64,000 nucleotides of DNA from Methylobacterium sp. 2A (lineage in GTDB: Bacteria > Pseudomonadota > Alphaproteobacteria > Rhizobiales > Beijerinckiaceae). Below, one piece after another: positions 29,311 to 37,442 of this stretch; positions within the stretch are counted from its first letter, which is position 1; each line of letters opens with the position of its first letter. The DNA lies in assembly GCF_009806555.1 (NCBI RefSeq), contig NZ_VUOK01000048.1, positions 118,935 to 182,934 of the forward strand, in the 5' to 3' direction. The notes beneath the pieces are model-generated. The model searched no databases and had not been told where the DNA came from. It saw nothing but the letters and a program-made list of their open reading frames with translations. Both the position numbers and the translations under genes were made by a program.

Positions 29311-30231
29311 ATGGACGAGGTCGACGAGCGACGGCTCGCCGCCATCCTGGTTGCCGATGTCGTCGGCTATAGCCGCCTCATGGGCGCCGACGAGGCGGGG
29401 ACGCTGCGCCGGCTGAGAGGCCTGCGCCGGGAACTGCTCGATCCGCGCATCGTGGCGGCCCGGGGCCGCGTCGTGAAGTCGACCGGCGACGGCCTGATCG
29501 CCGAGTTCCCCAGCCCGGTCCGGGCCGTGTCCTGCGCCGTCGCGATCCAGAGAGCGATGCTGACGCGTGAAGCCGGCGTGTCCGAGGACCACGCGTTCAG
29601 GCTGCGCATCGGCATCAACGTCGGCGACGTGGTCGCCGAGCCGGACGGCGACCTCTACGGAGACGGCGTCAACGTGGCGGCTCGGCTCGAACCCTTGGCG
29701 GAGCCGGGCGGGATCTGCATCTCGAACACGGTTCACGATCAGGTGCGGGACAAGCTCGGCTACCCATTCGAGGATCGGGGCGAGCAGGCGTTGAAGAACA
29801 TCGCCCGGCCTGTCGGCATGTTCGCACTACCCGCCACGGCCATACTGTCGATGCCGGCCGAGGAAGACGGAGAAACCGAGCCTGCGGTCCGGGTCCGGCC
29901 CGCGGCGAGCCGGTTGTCGGGACGTCCCGCGCTCGCCGGCGGGCTGCTCGTCCTCACCGCCCTCGGCGGCGTTGGGCTTTGGTCCTGGATGGCGCCACGC
30001 GAGCCGGGGCAGATCCCGCCGGCGGCCCTTGCCGACGGTCGTGTCGGCCCGGACTGGATGTCGGCCGCCGAGATCCGTCAGAAGCTTCTGGACAGGGGCT
30101 ACACGTCGGTCACGGAGCTAAAACCCGATGACGGCCTGTGGGACGGCAAAGGGATCAAAGACGGCGTGGAGGTGAGGTTCCACGTCGATCCGCGGACGGG
30201 GGCGACGCTGTCCGAGAGGGCGGATGACTGA
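29311..30231 (+). CDS. Class III adenylate/guanylate cyclase with C-terminal membrane segment
   Basis: This 306-residue protein has an N-terminal class III cyclase domain: ILVADVVGYSRLM with metal ligand D16, STGDGLIAEF with D60, and GDLYGDGVNVAARLEPLAEP near residues 113-132. After residue 175 comes a linker, one transmembrane helix (about 208-228, LAGGLLVLTALGGVGLWSWM), and a C-terminal periplasmic tail (IRQKLLDRGYTSVTELKPDD) that looks PepSY-like. Catalysis would be cytosolic, making cAMP or cGMP, with the tail possibly sensing the periplasm. ATP versus GTP specificity cannot be settled by eye. Many rhizobial and Methylobacterium genomes carry such CyaI-like cyclases. Confidence 0.9.
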   Translation: MDEVDERRLAAILVADVVGYSRLMGADEAGTLRRLRGLRRELLDPRIVAARGRVVKSTGDGLIAEFPSPVRAVSCAVAIQRAMLTREAGVSEDHAFRLRIGINVGDVVAEPDGDLYGDGVNVAARLEPLAEPGGICISNTVHDQVRDKLGYPFEDRGEQALKNIARPVGMFALPATAILSMPAEEDGETEPAVRVRPAASRLSGRPALAGGLLVLTALGGVGLWSWMAPREPGQIPPAALADGRVGPDWMSAAEIRQKLLDRGYTSVTELKPDDGLWDGKGIKDGVEVRFHVDPRTGATLSERADD

Positions 30232-30265
30232 GGCGCCGCAGTCCGACCGGGGCGATGCCCCGGTC

Positions 30266-30727
30266 TCAGGGCGACCCTCGACTACCCGTGGCCGGCGAAA
30301 GCGGCGCGCCGTAGCGGAACGTCGAGGTGCCCCCTGATCGCTCGGTGAATGCACCCTCCCCATGGTCGGCTCGCGCCGTCGTCACGGTGCCATGCAAGAT
30401 GCCCGAGCCGGAGCAGTCGACGCTCACCGGTACGGGCGCATGCTTGAGATCCAACGTGAAGCTGCCGCTGCACGCGACGTACCCCGTCGCGTCGCGCGTG
30501 AAGAAGCTGACCCGCAGGAGGCGGACCGACGCGTGGCCGGTCAGGACGCTGCCGTCGACGCGTTGGATCCGAAAAGGCAGGGCGTCGAAGCCGAGCGTGC
30601 TGCCGCCATCGTCCGAGCCAAGTTGGATGCCCGGTAGCGCTCCTCCCCCACATCCCGATAGGAACGGCAGCAGGATACCTGCGCAGCCGAGGAGCGCGCG
30701 CCGCCTCATCGAAACCTGGTTCGCCAT
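30266..30727 (-). CDS. Hypothetical lipoprotein, 153 aa
   Basis: The ATG at 30727 is preceded by a strong GGAGG site. The N-terminus MANQVSMRRRALLGC leads into a lipobox (LPFLSGCGGG) with Cys near residue 28 and Gly/Asp-rich residues after it. The remainder is predicted mainly beta (LPFRIQRVDGSVLTGHASVR, TGYVACSGSFTLDLKHAPV). I recognise no family. It is convergent to the cyclase gene (35 bp apart). A longer start 33 codons upstream exists but lacks the ribosome site. Confidence 0.75.
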   Translation of the reverse strand: MANQVSMRRRALLGCAGILLPFLSGCGGGALPGIQLGSDDGGSTLGFDALPFRIQRVDGSVLTGHASVRLLRVSFFTRDATGYVACSGSFTLDLKHAPVPVSVDCSGSGILHGTVTTARADHGEGAFTERSGGTSTFRYGAPLSPATGSRGSP

Positions 30728-30900
30728 ACCGCCCTCCACGTACGCCCAGCGCATGGGCCCGCGCATCGCCCCCGCTGCCTGACGGTCCCGGGTTACAGTG
30801 TCGTTCATCGCCGGTGCCTTCCGCATCGCTGGCGGTCGCCGTACGTCCTCAAGCGGTTAGAGGATCAAGAGGCCTCGGCGCCTGCCGGCCGGCGCCGTAA

Positions 30901-31512
30901 CGCGTAAATCGCGACGCCGAGGCCCGGAGGAGGCTCGGCATCCACCTCGCACCGCTGGAGCGGGACAACGTGCAGACATGGTTCGACGGCGACATGGATG
31001 CCGGCGACAGGCTCGACACCGGCATCGCCCGGGCATTGCGCGGCGCCCACGTCTTCGTCGGCCTGCTCAGTCCAGACTACCTAGCCAGCAACTACTGCTG
31101 GAGGATCGAGTACCGCCGCGCCATGAACCGCCGCGCCCGCGGCCTCATGCGCGTGGTCGCCGTCGTCCTGCGCCCCTGCGACTGGAAATCGACCCCGGTC
31201 GCCGGCTTCAAGCTCCTGCCGGAGGACGGGCGCGAGGTGACCCGGTGGCGCAGCGCGGACGACGCCTACCTCAACGTCGCCCAGGGTATCCGGCGGGTGG
31301 TCGCGGCTGTGCGCAAGGAGCTGGCCGCACCGGCCGGACGCCCCGTCCGGGCGAAGCGCGCAGCCCCGGGGCGTGCCGCACCGGAGGCCGAAGCGAAGCC
31401 GCCGCACAAACCCTCCCTGCCCGCCAAGCCGAAGACGCCGCGCCCTGACGCCCGGGATGCCGGGGCGACGACGCGGAGAGCCGGGAGCGCGCGCAGCAAG
31501 GCCGGACGGTGA
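30901..31512 (+). pseudogene. N-terminally truncated TIR-domain protein
   Basis: The frame opens after a stop at 30898-30900 and reads RLGIHLAPLERDNVQTWFDG, then DAGDRLDTGIARALRGAHVF, VGLLSPDYLASNYCWRIEYR and LRPCDWKSTPVAGFKLLPED. This matches the bacterial TIR_2 pattern, including the conserved Glu of the YCWRIEY helix used for NAD hydrolysis. The first strand (usually VFISYS) is absent, so the gene has lost its 5' end. A GTG at 30970 could still give a 180-residue product, but it would lack strand A. The C-terminal 65 residues are a Lys/Pro/Ala-rich tail. It is probably a decayed TIR effector of a defence system. Confidence 0.65.
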
Positions 31513-31538
31513 CGGAACCGGTCCCGCCGGGCCCGTTC

Positions 31539-31910
31539 CTAGACCGGGCCCAGGTCTGCCTCGGTCCAGATCAGCCGGACGGTCGTCCCGTCCACCTCCG
31601 CCTTCAGGCCGGTGAGATCCCGCGGCGCCTGCGCCAGGCCTTCGAGCGCGGCCCGGCCCGAGCCGTTGAGCGTCAACTCAAGCGCGGCATCCTTGCACCC
31701 GGCCATCCCGACGGCCTCGTCGACGAGCCGGCCCAGATGCATCTGGGCAGAATCGGCCCCGGCGTCCCGGCCGTATAGCCTCGCGTCACGGGCCAGGTCG
31801 TGGATGCGCGAGCTCCGCTGCCTTTGCATGGAGCGGTTGCCCATTGCCTCCCTGTATGCACCCTGGACCCTGGCCTTGATCTCGGCAGGGGTCACGCGAT
31901 CGCCTCCCAT
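31539..31910 (-). CDS. Hypothetical protein, 123 aa
   Basis: The translation has a helical N-terminus (TPAEIKARVQGAYREAMGNR), a middle rich in Arg and Asp and a C-terminus ending LKAEVDGTTVRLIWTEADLG. No domain was recognised. It lies 28 bp downstream of the KfrA-like gene on the same strand, so it may be the second gene of that unit. A GTG start at 31895 is an alternative. Confidence 0.6.
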   Translation of the reverse strand: MGGDRVTPAEIKARVQGAYREAMGNRSMQRQRSSRIHDLARDARLYGRDAGADSAQMHLGRLVDEAVGMAGCKDAALELTLNGSGRAALEGLAQAPRDLTGLKAEVDGTTVRLIWTEADLGPV

Positions 31911-31938
31911 ACGAGTGCTCGGCCAACGGCGGGGCGGC

Positions 31939-33072
31939 TCAGCCGTTCCGGGCCATCCCCGGCATCGCGCTCTCGCCGTCCCAGGGCCGTTCTCCCGTCA
32001 CGGCGGCGAACCGCTCGCCCTGGAGCTCCTGGAACGGCCGGCCCTCCTCGATCCGCCCCCGCAGCTTGTAACGGAGCCGCCCGGGGGTGATCCTCTGGAA
32101 GCGCTCGGAAGCCCCGATCCACTTGGGATCCAGACGCTCCAGGATCTTCTCCGCCGTCAGCGGCCCCTCCCTCGCTAGGAGGTCGTGGACCTCGCGCACG
32201 AACCGGCGCCAGAACCGGCGCTTGCCCGTCTCCAGGCTCTCGCCTGCGGGAACCGGGGGCGTCGGCAGGTCATCCCGCGGTTCGGGCCCATCCCGCGGTT
32301 CGGGCCGCGGTTCGGCCAAGCCAAAACGCCCGTCGATCTCGGTCAGCCCCCCACCCGTCTCCGCCATCCGGAGCAGGTGGTATCGAAGCCAGGCCGGGGT
32401 CAGCGGGAACCCCACGCTCTCGCCCCGTTGCCGTAGCGAGGCGGGCAGCGCCCGGTAGATCGCGTGCACCGGCATGGAACCCCGCTCGCGCATCGCCGCC
32501 TCGACGGCGTCGCGCACCTCCGCCCAGAACGCATCCGCCTCCCGTGCGAGCTTCCGCCCCGTGAGGGCATCGACGAAGCCGCGCGCGGCTGAAGACGCGG
32601 CCGTCGGCGGTGCCGCGGCGGCTCCGGCCGCCGGCGCCCCGTCGCCGGCGGAGCGCAGCCGATCCAGCTCGGACTGCAGCGCCGCGACCTTGTCCTCCAG
32701 GTGGTCGACCTGGGCCGCGGCCTCCGCGAGGATCTCCTCGTGCCTTTCCCGGCGACGCTCGACCTCGTCGAAATCCGACAACCGCTCCCGGGTGGCCTCG
32801 ATCCGAGCCTGCTCCAGCAGGTCCCGCGCCAGTATGGTGAGGCGCTTCCCGAACGCCTCCGGCAAGTCCGCCTGCTCGACGGCCGGATGGTAATCCTCTT
32901 CCGCCTTCCACTTGGCGAGCGGCTTGGCGATGTCGCCGAAGGAGCCGCCCCCGAGCTCCCTCCTGACCGAGCGGACCGAGACCCGCTCCTTCAAGCCTCC
33001 GGCCGGCGCCGGCCTCGCGCGTATCCGCGCCGCCGCGGCCCTGACCTCGTTCTCAGTGACCATGCCCGTCAT
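31939..33072 (-). CDS. KfrA-like plasmid DNA-binding protein
   Basis: This 377-residue protein begins with a KfrA N-terminal winged-HTH domain: VTENEVRAAAARIRARPAPA, then VSVRSVRRELGGGSFGDIAK and PLAKWKAEE, which is a typical KfrA pattern. A long coiled coil follows (about residues 75-145, including EVERRRERHEEILAEAAAQV). The second half has two related winged-helix-like units (around residues 175-250 and 285-360, each with a RYHLLRM- or RYKLRG-like strand). KfrA proteins are nucleoid-like plasmid factors that autoregulate. The ATG at 33063 (MVTENEV) is an equally good start. An inverted repeat about 170 bp upstream could be its operator. Confidence 0.82.
   Translation of the reverse strand: MTGMVTENEVRAAAARIRARPAPAGGLKERVSVRSVRRELGGGSFGDIAKPLAKWKAEEDYHPAVEQADLPEAFGKRLTILARDLLEQARIEATRERLSDFDEVERRRERHEEILAEAAAQVDHLEDKVAALQSELDRLRSAGDGAPAAGAAAAPPTAASSAARGFVDALTGRKLAREADAFWAEVRDAVEAAMRERGSMPVHAIYRALPASLRQRGESVGFPLTPAWLRYHLLRMAETGGGLTEIDGRFGLAEPRPEPRDGPEPRDDLPTPPVPAGESLETGKRRFWRRFVREVHDLLAREGPLTAEKILERLDPKWIGASERFQRITPGRLRYKLRGRIEEGRPFQELQGERFAAVTGERPWDGESAMPGMARNG
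32271..32306. repeat. Exact 18-bp tandem duplication inside the KfrA-like gene
   Basis: CATCCCGCGGTTCGGGCC occurs twice head to tail (32271-32288 and 32289-32306), and a partial third copy GCGGTTCGG follows. It encodes repeated Pro-Arg-Asp/Glu residues in the linker between the two C-terminal domains. Confidence 0.9.
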
Positions 33073-33640
33073 CCCCGGCCCGTCTCGGCATCATGGCCGC
33101 GAGCGGTGAAGGAATGGTCGTCGTGGCCGGCCTTCCGGCTGCATGGGGGGCCCGGCCACGAACCTGCGTTCGGGGTCACGCGGCCGTTGCGACCGAGGGC
33201 AGTTCGGGCCGTCCCGCCGAACCGCAGTCCCGGGGTTGGCGCGTAACGAATAACGCTACCCGTTACGCGTACGGTCGCCGCGCCTCCCCCGCCGAGGATG
33301 CTGGGCGCCGCTGACGGGAAAGCGCGATGTCCTCGACCGCTCCGCCACCGGGACGAGGCAAAGTCGCGGGGCGTGATCCCGCGGCGAGGAAGCCCGTCGG
33401 CTTGGCTCTGGCCGACCCGCGGTCGCCCGGCTGCGTGGGCAACACTCGGGCGGGCGAGCGGAGCCCGTGCTCAGGAACGACCAGTCTCGGCCGAGGGACG
33501 AGCCGGTTCCTGAAGCAACTTCGCCTTAACCTCAGGACTTCAAAACCTATAGTGACTATACATTTTGCTGGCGTCTCGGCCCGTGGGTGTCGTATTATTC
33601 CATCGTGCCAAGGGGCACGGACTAACTCACGGAGGTTCCC
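33073..33640. other. Divergent intergenic region between kfrA-like and ParA-like genes
   Basis: About 568 bp with no convincing gene. It holds an inverted repeat (33241-33268), a small palindrome TATAGT-G-ACTATA (33548-33560) and a TATTAT hexamer at 33593-33598 that may be part of the promoter of the downstream gene. Such regions often act as plasmid control or partition sites; this is inference. Confidence 0.5.
33241..33268. promoter_or_regulatory. Inverted repeat, candidate KfrA-type operator
   Basis: Arms GCGTAACG (33241-33248) and CGTTACGC (33261-33268) are perfect 8-bp complements with a 12-base spacer that contains a further TAACG. The site is upstream of the kfrA-like start, where autoregulatory operators of this family lie. 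Confidence 0.5.
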
Positions 33641-34426
33641 GTGATCGCAGCGTTCTTCGCCGACGACATGTCGGCCAGCCATGCCGCCCTCCTCGCAAGC
33701 AGCGCCTTCGACCGCCGCGCCGACGAACCCGCTCTCTCGCCCGGCCTCGTCGCGGGTGGGGATCGGATCGTCGAGGCGCTTCCGACATCCCTCGACGCCG
33801 CGCGCGCTTGCGGACGCCACCTCATGGTCGCCCTGCCGCTGGCCCACCTGGATGACCGCGCCATCCGGAGCCGCGTCGACGTCGCGGTCGTCTCGTTCGG
33901 GCCCAGCCCGGTGGCGGCGTCCGCCGCGCTCCGCGCGATGGCGGCGGGCGCGCTGCCCGACCTTCCCCCGCCCTGGCTGCTCGCCTGCTGCGGCAGCGCG
34001 CGTCCGGCCGGCCTGCGCGCCTTGCCGATGGCGCTGACGACCCTGGGGCGCGGTGTGGCCGCGCGCGTGCTGGACGGCGAGCCGGGTCCCGACGTGAGAT
34101 CGCATTCCGTCGGCCTCGCCGCCGCCCTGTACCTCGCCGCCGAGGACCCGTACGCCTCGCGCCTGGATCCGGCCCGCCTCGCCGCGCTGTTCGAGGGGGC
34201 GGGAAGCGCCGCCGATCTAAGGCTCCGGACCAGCCTGCTGGAACTGGCCGCCGACCTCGACGACGGCGGAGGCGATGCCGCGCGGGCGCCGGCGCCCCGG
34301 CCGCCGGCCCGGCGCCCGGCCGCGCGGCGCAAGCCGAGTGTGCCCGGTGCGCGCAGGCTCGCGACCGCCAAGCCGCACATCGCACCGCGTCACGCGGTGG
34401 GCTGCGCGTGTTCCGCCCTGGCCTGA
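33641..34426 (+). CDS. ParA-like protein without P-loop (copy 1), function unknown
   Basis: The GTG at 33641 follows an excellent site (CACGGAGG, 6-7 bases before). The 261-residue product starts MIAAFFADDMSASHAALLAS, in the place where ParA-type proteins have strand 1 and the P-loop, but no Walker A Lys/Gly pattern is present. Later blocks (HLMVALPLAHLDDRAIRSRV, DVAVVSFGPSPVAA and ALYLAAEDPYASRLDP) align with the gene at 34916-36052, so they are paralogues. The C-terminus is Arg/Pro/Ala-rich and ends with Cys residues. A ParA-like ancestry is inference from layout only. Confidence 0.7.
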   Translation: MIAAFFADDMSASHAALLASSAFDRRADEPALSPGLVAGGDRIVEALPTSLDAARACGRHLMVALPLAHLDDRAIRSRVDVAVVSFGPSPVAASAALRAMAAGALPDLPPPWLLACCGSARPAGLRALPMALTTLGRGVAARVLDGEPGPDVRSHSVGLAAALYLAAEDPYASRLDPARLAALFEGAGSAADLRLRTSLLELAADLDDGGGDAARAPAPRPPARRPAARRKPSVPGARRLATAKPHIAPRHAVGCACSALA

Positions 34427-34439
34427 TCGGGAGAGTACC

Positions 34440-34739
34440 ATGACCATCCGCACCAAGCCCGCCCAGAAAGACAAGCCCGCCGGCCGGCCGATGCCGGATC
34501 CCGGCAGGAGGCGCCGCGCACGCGGTCGCTCCGACGCCAGGAAGGCCCTCGACCGGACCATGGGGCGCCTGGAGGCGCGCCCCGCCGACCTCGTCGCCCC
34601 TACGCATGCGGGCTGGGCCGAGCTCCCGCTCCTGCTCGACGGCGACTTCGACCGCGACGACGATGAAGGGGCGGTGACCCTCGCCCAGCGCCTTCACCGT
34701 GCCGTCCGCGACGAGGAGGGCGGGTGGGACCTCTCCTGA
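34440..34739 (+). CDS. Small hypothetical protein, 99 aa
   Basis: It starts 13 bp after the ParA-like copy 1 with a GGGAGAG ribosome site. The N-terminal third is very basic (PGRRRRARGRSDARKALDRT) and the C-terminal third very acidic (LLLDGDFDRDDDEGAVTLAQ). No family was recognised. The spacing indicates an operon with the gene before it. Confidence 0.55.
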   Translation: MTIRTKPAQKDKPAGRPMPDPGRRRRARGRSDARKALDRTMGRLEARPADLVAPTHAGWAELPLLLDGDFDRDDDEGAVTLAQRLHRAVRDEEGGWDLS

Positions 34740-34799
34740 GCGGCTCGGACGCGCGATCCGTCCGTGTTCGGGCCGGGCGCAGGGTTCCGGCGGATCGAT

Positions 34800-34825
34800 G
34801 ATATCCACAGGGCTCTGTGGATATC
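34800..34825. terminator. Strong hairpin between the two ParA-like genes
   Basis: Perfect 11-bp arms GATATCCACAG and CTGTGGATATC surround a GGCT loop. It lies 60 bp after the small gene and is followed by AT-rich DNA that probably holds the promoter of the next gene. It may end the upstream transcript or be a protein-binding site. Confidence 0.5.
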
Positions 34826-34915
34826 CAATATTTATGTGCGTAATCACTTGTAGTGCGCCGAAAATTATTGCATCTCTACTCGTTTTCGCGCTATTATTCG
34901 CTTCCTCAATCTCGC

Positions 34916-36052
34916 ATGTCTGACGCAACCGATCCGGCGCCTCCTCGCCGGGCGGTTGCGCGTCCGTGCCATTCACGGAGGCTCCCACTGATCAGCGCCT
35001 TTTTCGGATGCTCCGGACGTTCGGACGCCACGCACGCCGCCTTGATCCTCGCCGATGCCCATGCCGCGCTCAGCGAGGCGGTGAGCCTCGTCCGCATCAC
35101 CTTGCCCGGGGAGGCGCGCCTCCCCGAACTCCGCATCCGCGCCGAGGAGGTCACGGTAACGGAACACATCACCGCGGCGGTGGACGGGGTCGATGACCTT
35201 GTCGCCGGGGCGATCGCCGCCGCGGCGGCCGCCGGCAGCCACGTGATCCTCGACGTGCCGGGCCGGTGCCTTGCGGACGCCGCACTTCGTTCCCGCGTCG
35301 AGGCGCCGGTGCTGGTCGTCGGCGCGACGCCGTTCGACGAGCACATGGCGACCCATGCCCTGACCCCTGCCGATGCACCGGCCGATGCAGGTGCCGGAGC
35401 GCCCGGCCCCGACGGCGCGGCTTCGGTCGGGCCGGCCCCGGCCTGGCTGCTGGGTTGCGGCCGCGGCGGGGGCGCCTCTGCCGCCGCGGCATTCGCGGCC
35501 GCGATGACGCGATGCGCGGCCGCGACGTCGGCCGGGAGACCGCGCGTCCTGCCCGCGGTCCTGCCGTCGCTGAGCCGTACCGAGGCGACCCGTGTCATCG
35601 AGGGCGACCGGACCGCGCGGACCCTCGCGTCCGGCCTGCCGCTCCTCGCCGCCTTGCGCATCGTCGCCGGGGACCCGTACGCGGAGGAGGTCGATCCGCA
35701 GGCCTACGCCGCCGCGCTGGGAGCGGAGTTCGCGTCCGCGCGGCAGCCCGACCAGCGGGAGGCTGGCGACCGGCTGCACGACCTCGCCGACGAGCTGCAG
35801 GGAATCCGGGACGGCGCCAAGCCGGATCCGGAAGATCTCGCCGATGCGCCGCGCCTGGAGGAGTGGCGGACCGCGACCCGCGAGGTCCGCATCCTCGCGG
35901 GCCGGGTCTACGGACACCCCAGCATCCCGGACGGCAGAAGGATCACCACGTCCGACCTTTACGCCATCGACCGGACGAGGACCTGGGCGCGAACGATGTC
36001 CAGATACTATCGCCTGGGTTCGCCCGCCCCGGGCCACGCCGGTCCGGCCTAG
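34916..36052 (+). CDS. ParA-like protein without P-loop (copy 2), function unknown
   Basis: The conserved part starts LISAFFGCSGRSDATHAALI, parallel to copy 1 (IAAFFADDMSASHAALLA). The ATG at 34916 is the only normal start near, but homology and a CACGGAGG site point to a CTG codon at 34988 as the true start. Further shared blocks are SHVILDVPGRCLADAALRSR, then VEAPVLVVGATPFDEH (the first resembling the ParA Walker B strand), PAWLLGCG, and LAALRIVAGDPYAEEVDP. No P-loop is visible. A C-terminal helical region (residues 280-378) is extra relative to copy 1. Its function is unknown. Confidence 0.7.
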   Translation: MSDATDPAPPRRAVARPCHSRRLPLISAFFGCSGRSDATHAALILADAHAALSEAVSLVRITLPGEARLPELRIRAEEVTVTEHITAAVDGVDDLVAGAIAAAAAAGSHVILDVPGRCLADAALRSRVEAPVLVVGATPFDEHMATHALTPADAPADAGAGAPGPDGAASVGPAPAWLLGCGRGGGASAAAAFAAAMTRCAAATSAGRPRVLPAVLPSLSRTEATRVIEGDRTARTLASGLPLLAALRIVAGDPYAEEVDPQAYAAALGAEFASARQPDQREAGDRLHDLADELQGIRDGAKPDPEDLADAPRLEEWRTATREVRILAGRVYGHPSIPDGRRITTSDLYAIDRTRTWARTMSRYYRLGSPAPGHAGPA

Positions 36053-36142
36053 CCCGACCGGCCGAGCTACGTCCCTTCCTGCCCTTTCCCCACCCGGCCG
36101 CGCGCTGGACGGCGGAGCCATGTCCGACCAGGAGGCGAGCGG

Positions 36143-36577
36143 ATGCGTGCGACCGACGGGGAGAGCGCGAGGCCGGCCGGGGATGCCGGCCTCGCCTCGG
36201 TGGCATGTCCGGTTCTGGCGGTCTGGCGACGGTGCGACCCGGGCGAGATCGCGCCCGGGACCGTCGTCGAGATCGAGCGCGCGGTCGCCGGGTCGGGGCT
36301 GCTCCTGCACCACCGGCGCTGGCCGGATGCCCTGCGCGGGGATCCCGCCGCGGTGGTGGCCGCCGCGATCGACGTCATTCACGGCCACCCGCCCGGCACC
36401 CCGGCGACCGACCTCGTCATGAGCGGCCTGCTCGTGCACGCAGTGCGCGGCGACGCGACCGCCGCCCTCGTGCTCGCCCATGGGCTTGCCGCGCTCGCGC
36501 ACCGGCATCCCCGGTCGGGCGAGCTCCTCGAACGGGCCGAGCGCTGGGCCCGTCGCTGGCCCCGCCGGCTTCGCTGA
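36143..36577 (+). CDS. Hypothetical protein, 144 aa
   Basis: The product is Ala/Arg-rich and mainly helical, with a segment WRRCDPGEIAPGTVVEIERA and a C-terminal run ALVLAHGLAALAHRHPRSGE. I recognise no family. It is 18 bp upstream of the metallophosphoesterase start and 90 bp after ParA-like copy 2, in the same direction, so it is probably in the same transcript. Codon use is like the surrounding genes. Confidence 0.55.
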   Translation: MRATDGESARPAGDAGLASVACPVLAVWRRCDPGEIAPGTVVEIERAVAGSGLLLHHRRWPDALRGDPAAVVAAAIDVIHGHPPGTPATDLVMSGLLVHAVRGDATAALVLAHGLAALAHRHPRSGELLERAERWARRWPRRLR

Positions 36578-36595
36578 ACCTGGGAGGTGCATGGA

Positions 36596-37381
36596 TTGCG
36601 TATCTGGATCTTTTCGGACCTTCACCGCCGCACCTACGCGAGGCCCTGGACGCCGGCGGCCATCCCGGACGCGGACGTCGCCGTCGTGGCCGGGGACGTC
36701 GGAGAGGGCCTCGCCGACACGGTCGCGTGGCTCGCCGCCACGGTCCGCCCGGCCATGCCGGTCGTGCTGGTTCCGGGCAACCACGAGTATTACGGCGGCA
36801 CGCTCGACGGGGAGCTCGCCCACGGACGGCGGGCCGCGGCGCGTCAGGGCATCGACCTCCTGGAGAACGACACCGTCGCCCTCGCCGGCTGCACGTTCTC
36901 GGGCTGCTCGCTGTGGACCGACTACGCCCTCGACGGCATCGCCGGGCGCGCCGCCGCGATGGACGCCGCGCGCGCGGGGCTGAACGACCATCGCAGGATC
37001 GCCTGGTCGCGCGACCCCCGATGGAAGCCCTTCCGGCCCGAGGAGGCGCTGGCGCTGCACGTCGCGTCCCGGCGCTTCCTTGAGCGCGCCCTCCTGGAGC
37101 GCGATCCGCCCGACCGTCGGCGCGGCCCGCACGTGGTCGTCACCCACCACGCGCCGAGCCCCGGCTCGGTCGCGCCGGCCTACGCCGGCCACCCCCTCAA
37201 CCCGGCCTTCGCCTCGGACCTCGACGCGCTCGTCGCCGCGGGGCGGCCCGACCTGTGGGTGCACGGCCACGTGCACACCTCGTTCGACTACCGCCTCGGC
37301 GCGACCCGCGTCGTGTGCAACCCGCTCGGCTACCCCAGGGAGAACGCCAGCTTCGACCCCGGCCTCGTGGTCGAGCTCTGA
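36596..37381 (+). CDS. Calcineurin-like metallophosphoesterase, intact
   Basis: The start is taken as TTG at 36596 because GGGAGG lies 8 bases before it and the product then begins as MPP proteins usually do (LRIWIFSDLH). All five family motifs are present: SDLH, GDVGEG, GNHEYY, THHAPS and HGHVHTS. These carry the His, Asp and Asn ligands for two metal ions. The 261-residue size fits compact MPPs that hydrolyse phosphomono- or diesters, including cyclic nucleotides. The substrate is not evident. It is followed by the FtsH-like gene after 61 bp and has a degenerate paralogue two genes on. Confidence 0.9.
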   Translation: MRIWIFSDLHRRTYARPWTPAAIPDADVAVVAGDVGEGLADTVAWLAATVRPAMPVVLVPGNHEYYGGTLDGELAHGRRAAARQGIDLLENDTVALAGCTFSGCSLWTDYALDGIAGRAAAMDAARAGLNDHRRIAWSRDPRWKPFRPEEALALHVASRRFLERALLERDPPDRRRGPHVVVTHHAPSPGSVAPAYAGHPLNPAFASDLDALVAAGRPDLWVHGHVHTSFDYRLGATRVVCNPLGYPRENASFDPGLVVEL

Positions 37382-37442
37382 ACCGGGGCCGCCCGCACCC
37401 CAGCCGCCGACTGCCGCCGACCCGCACGACGGGGGACCATCC

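Noticed and set aside
28101..29345. 414-codon extension of the small Met/His-rich exported protein
   Set aside because: The signal peptide lies at residue 281 of that frame and the leader has no coding character; a GTG next to the signal peptide is a better start.
35266..37083. 605-codon plus-strand frame
   Set aside because: Arg/Pro-rich shadow across three smaller genes; no start signal and no motif.
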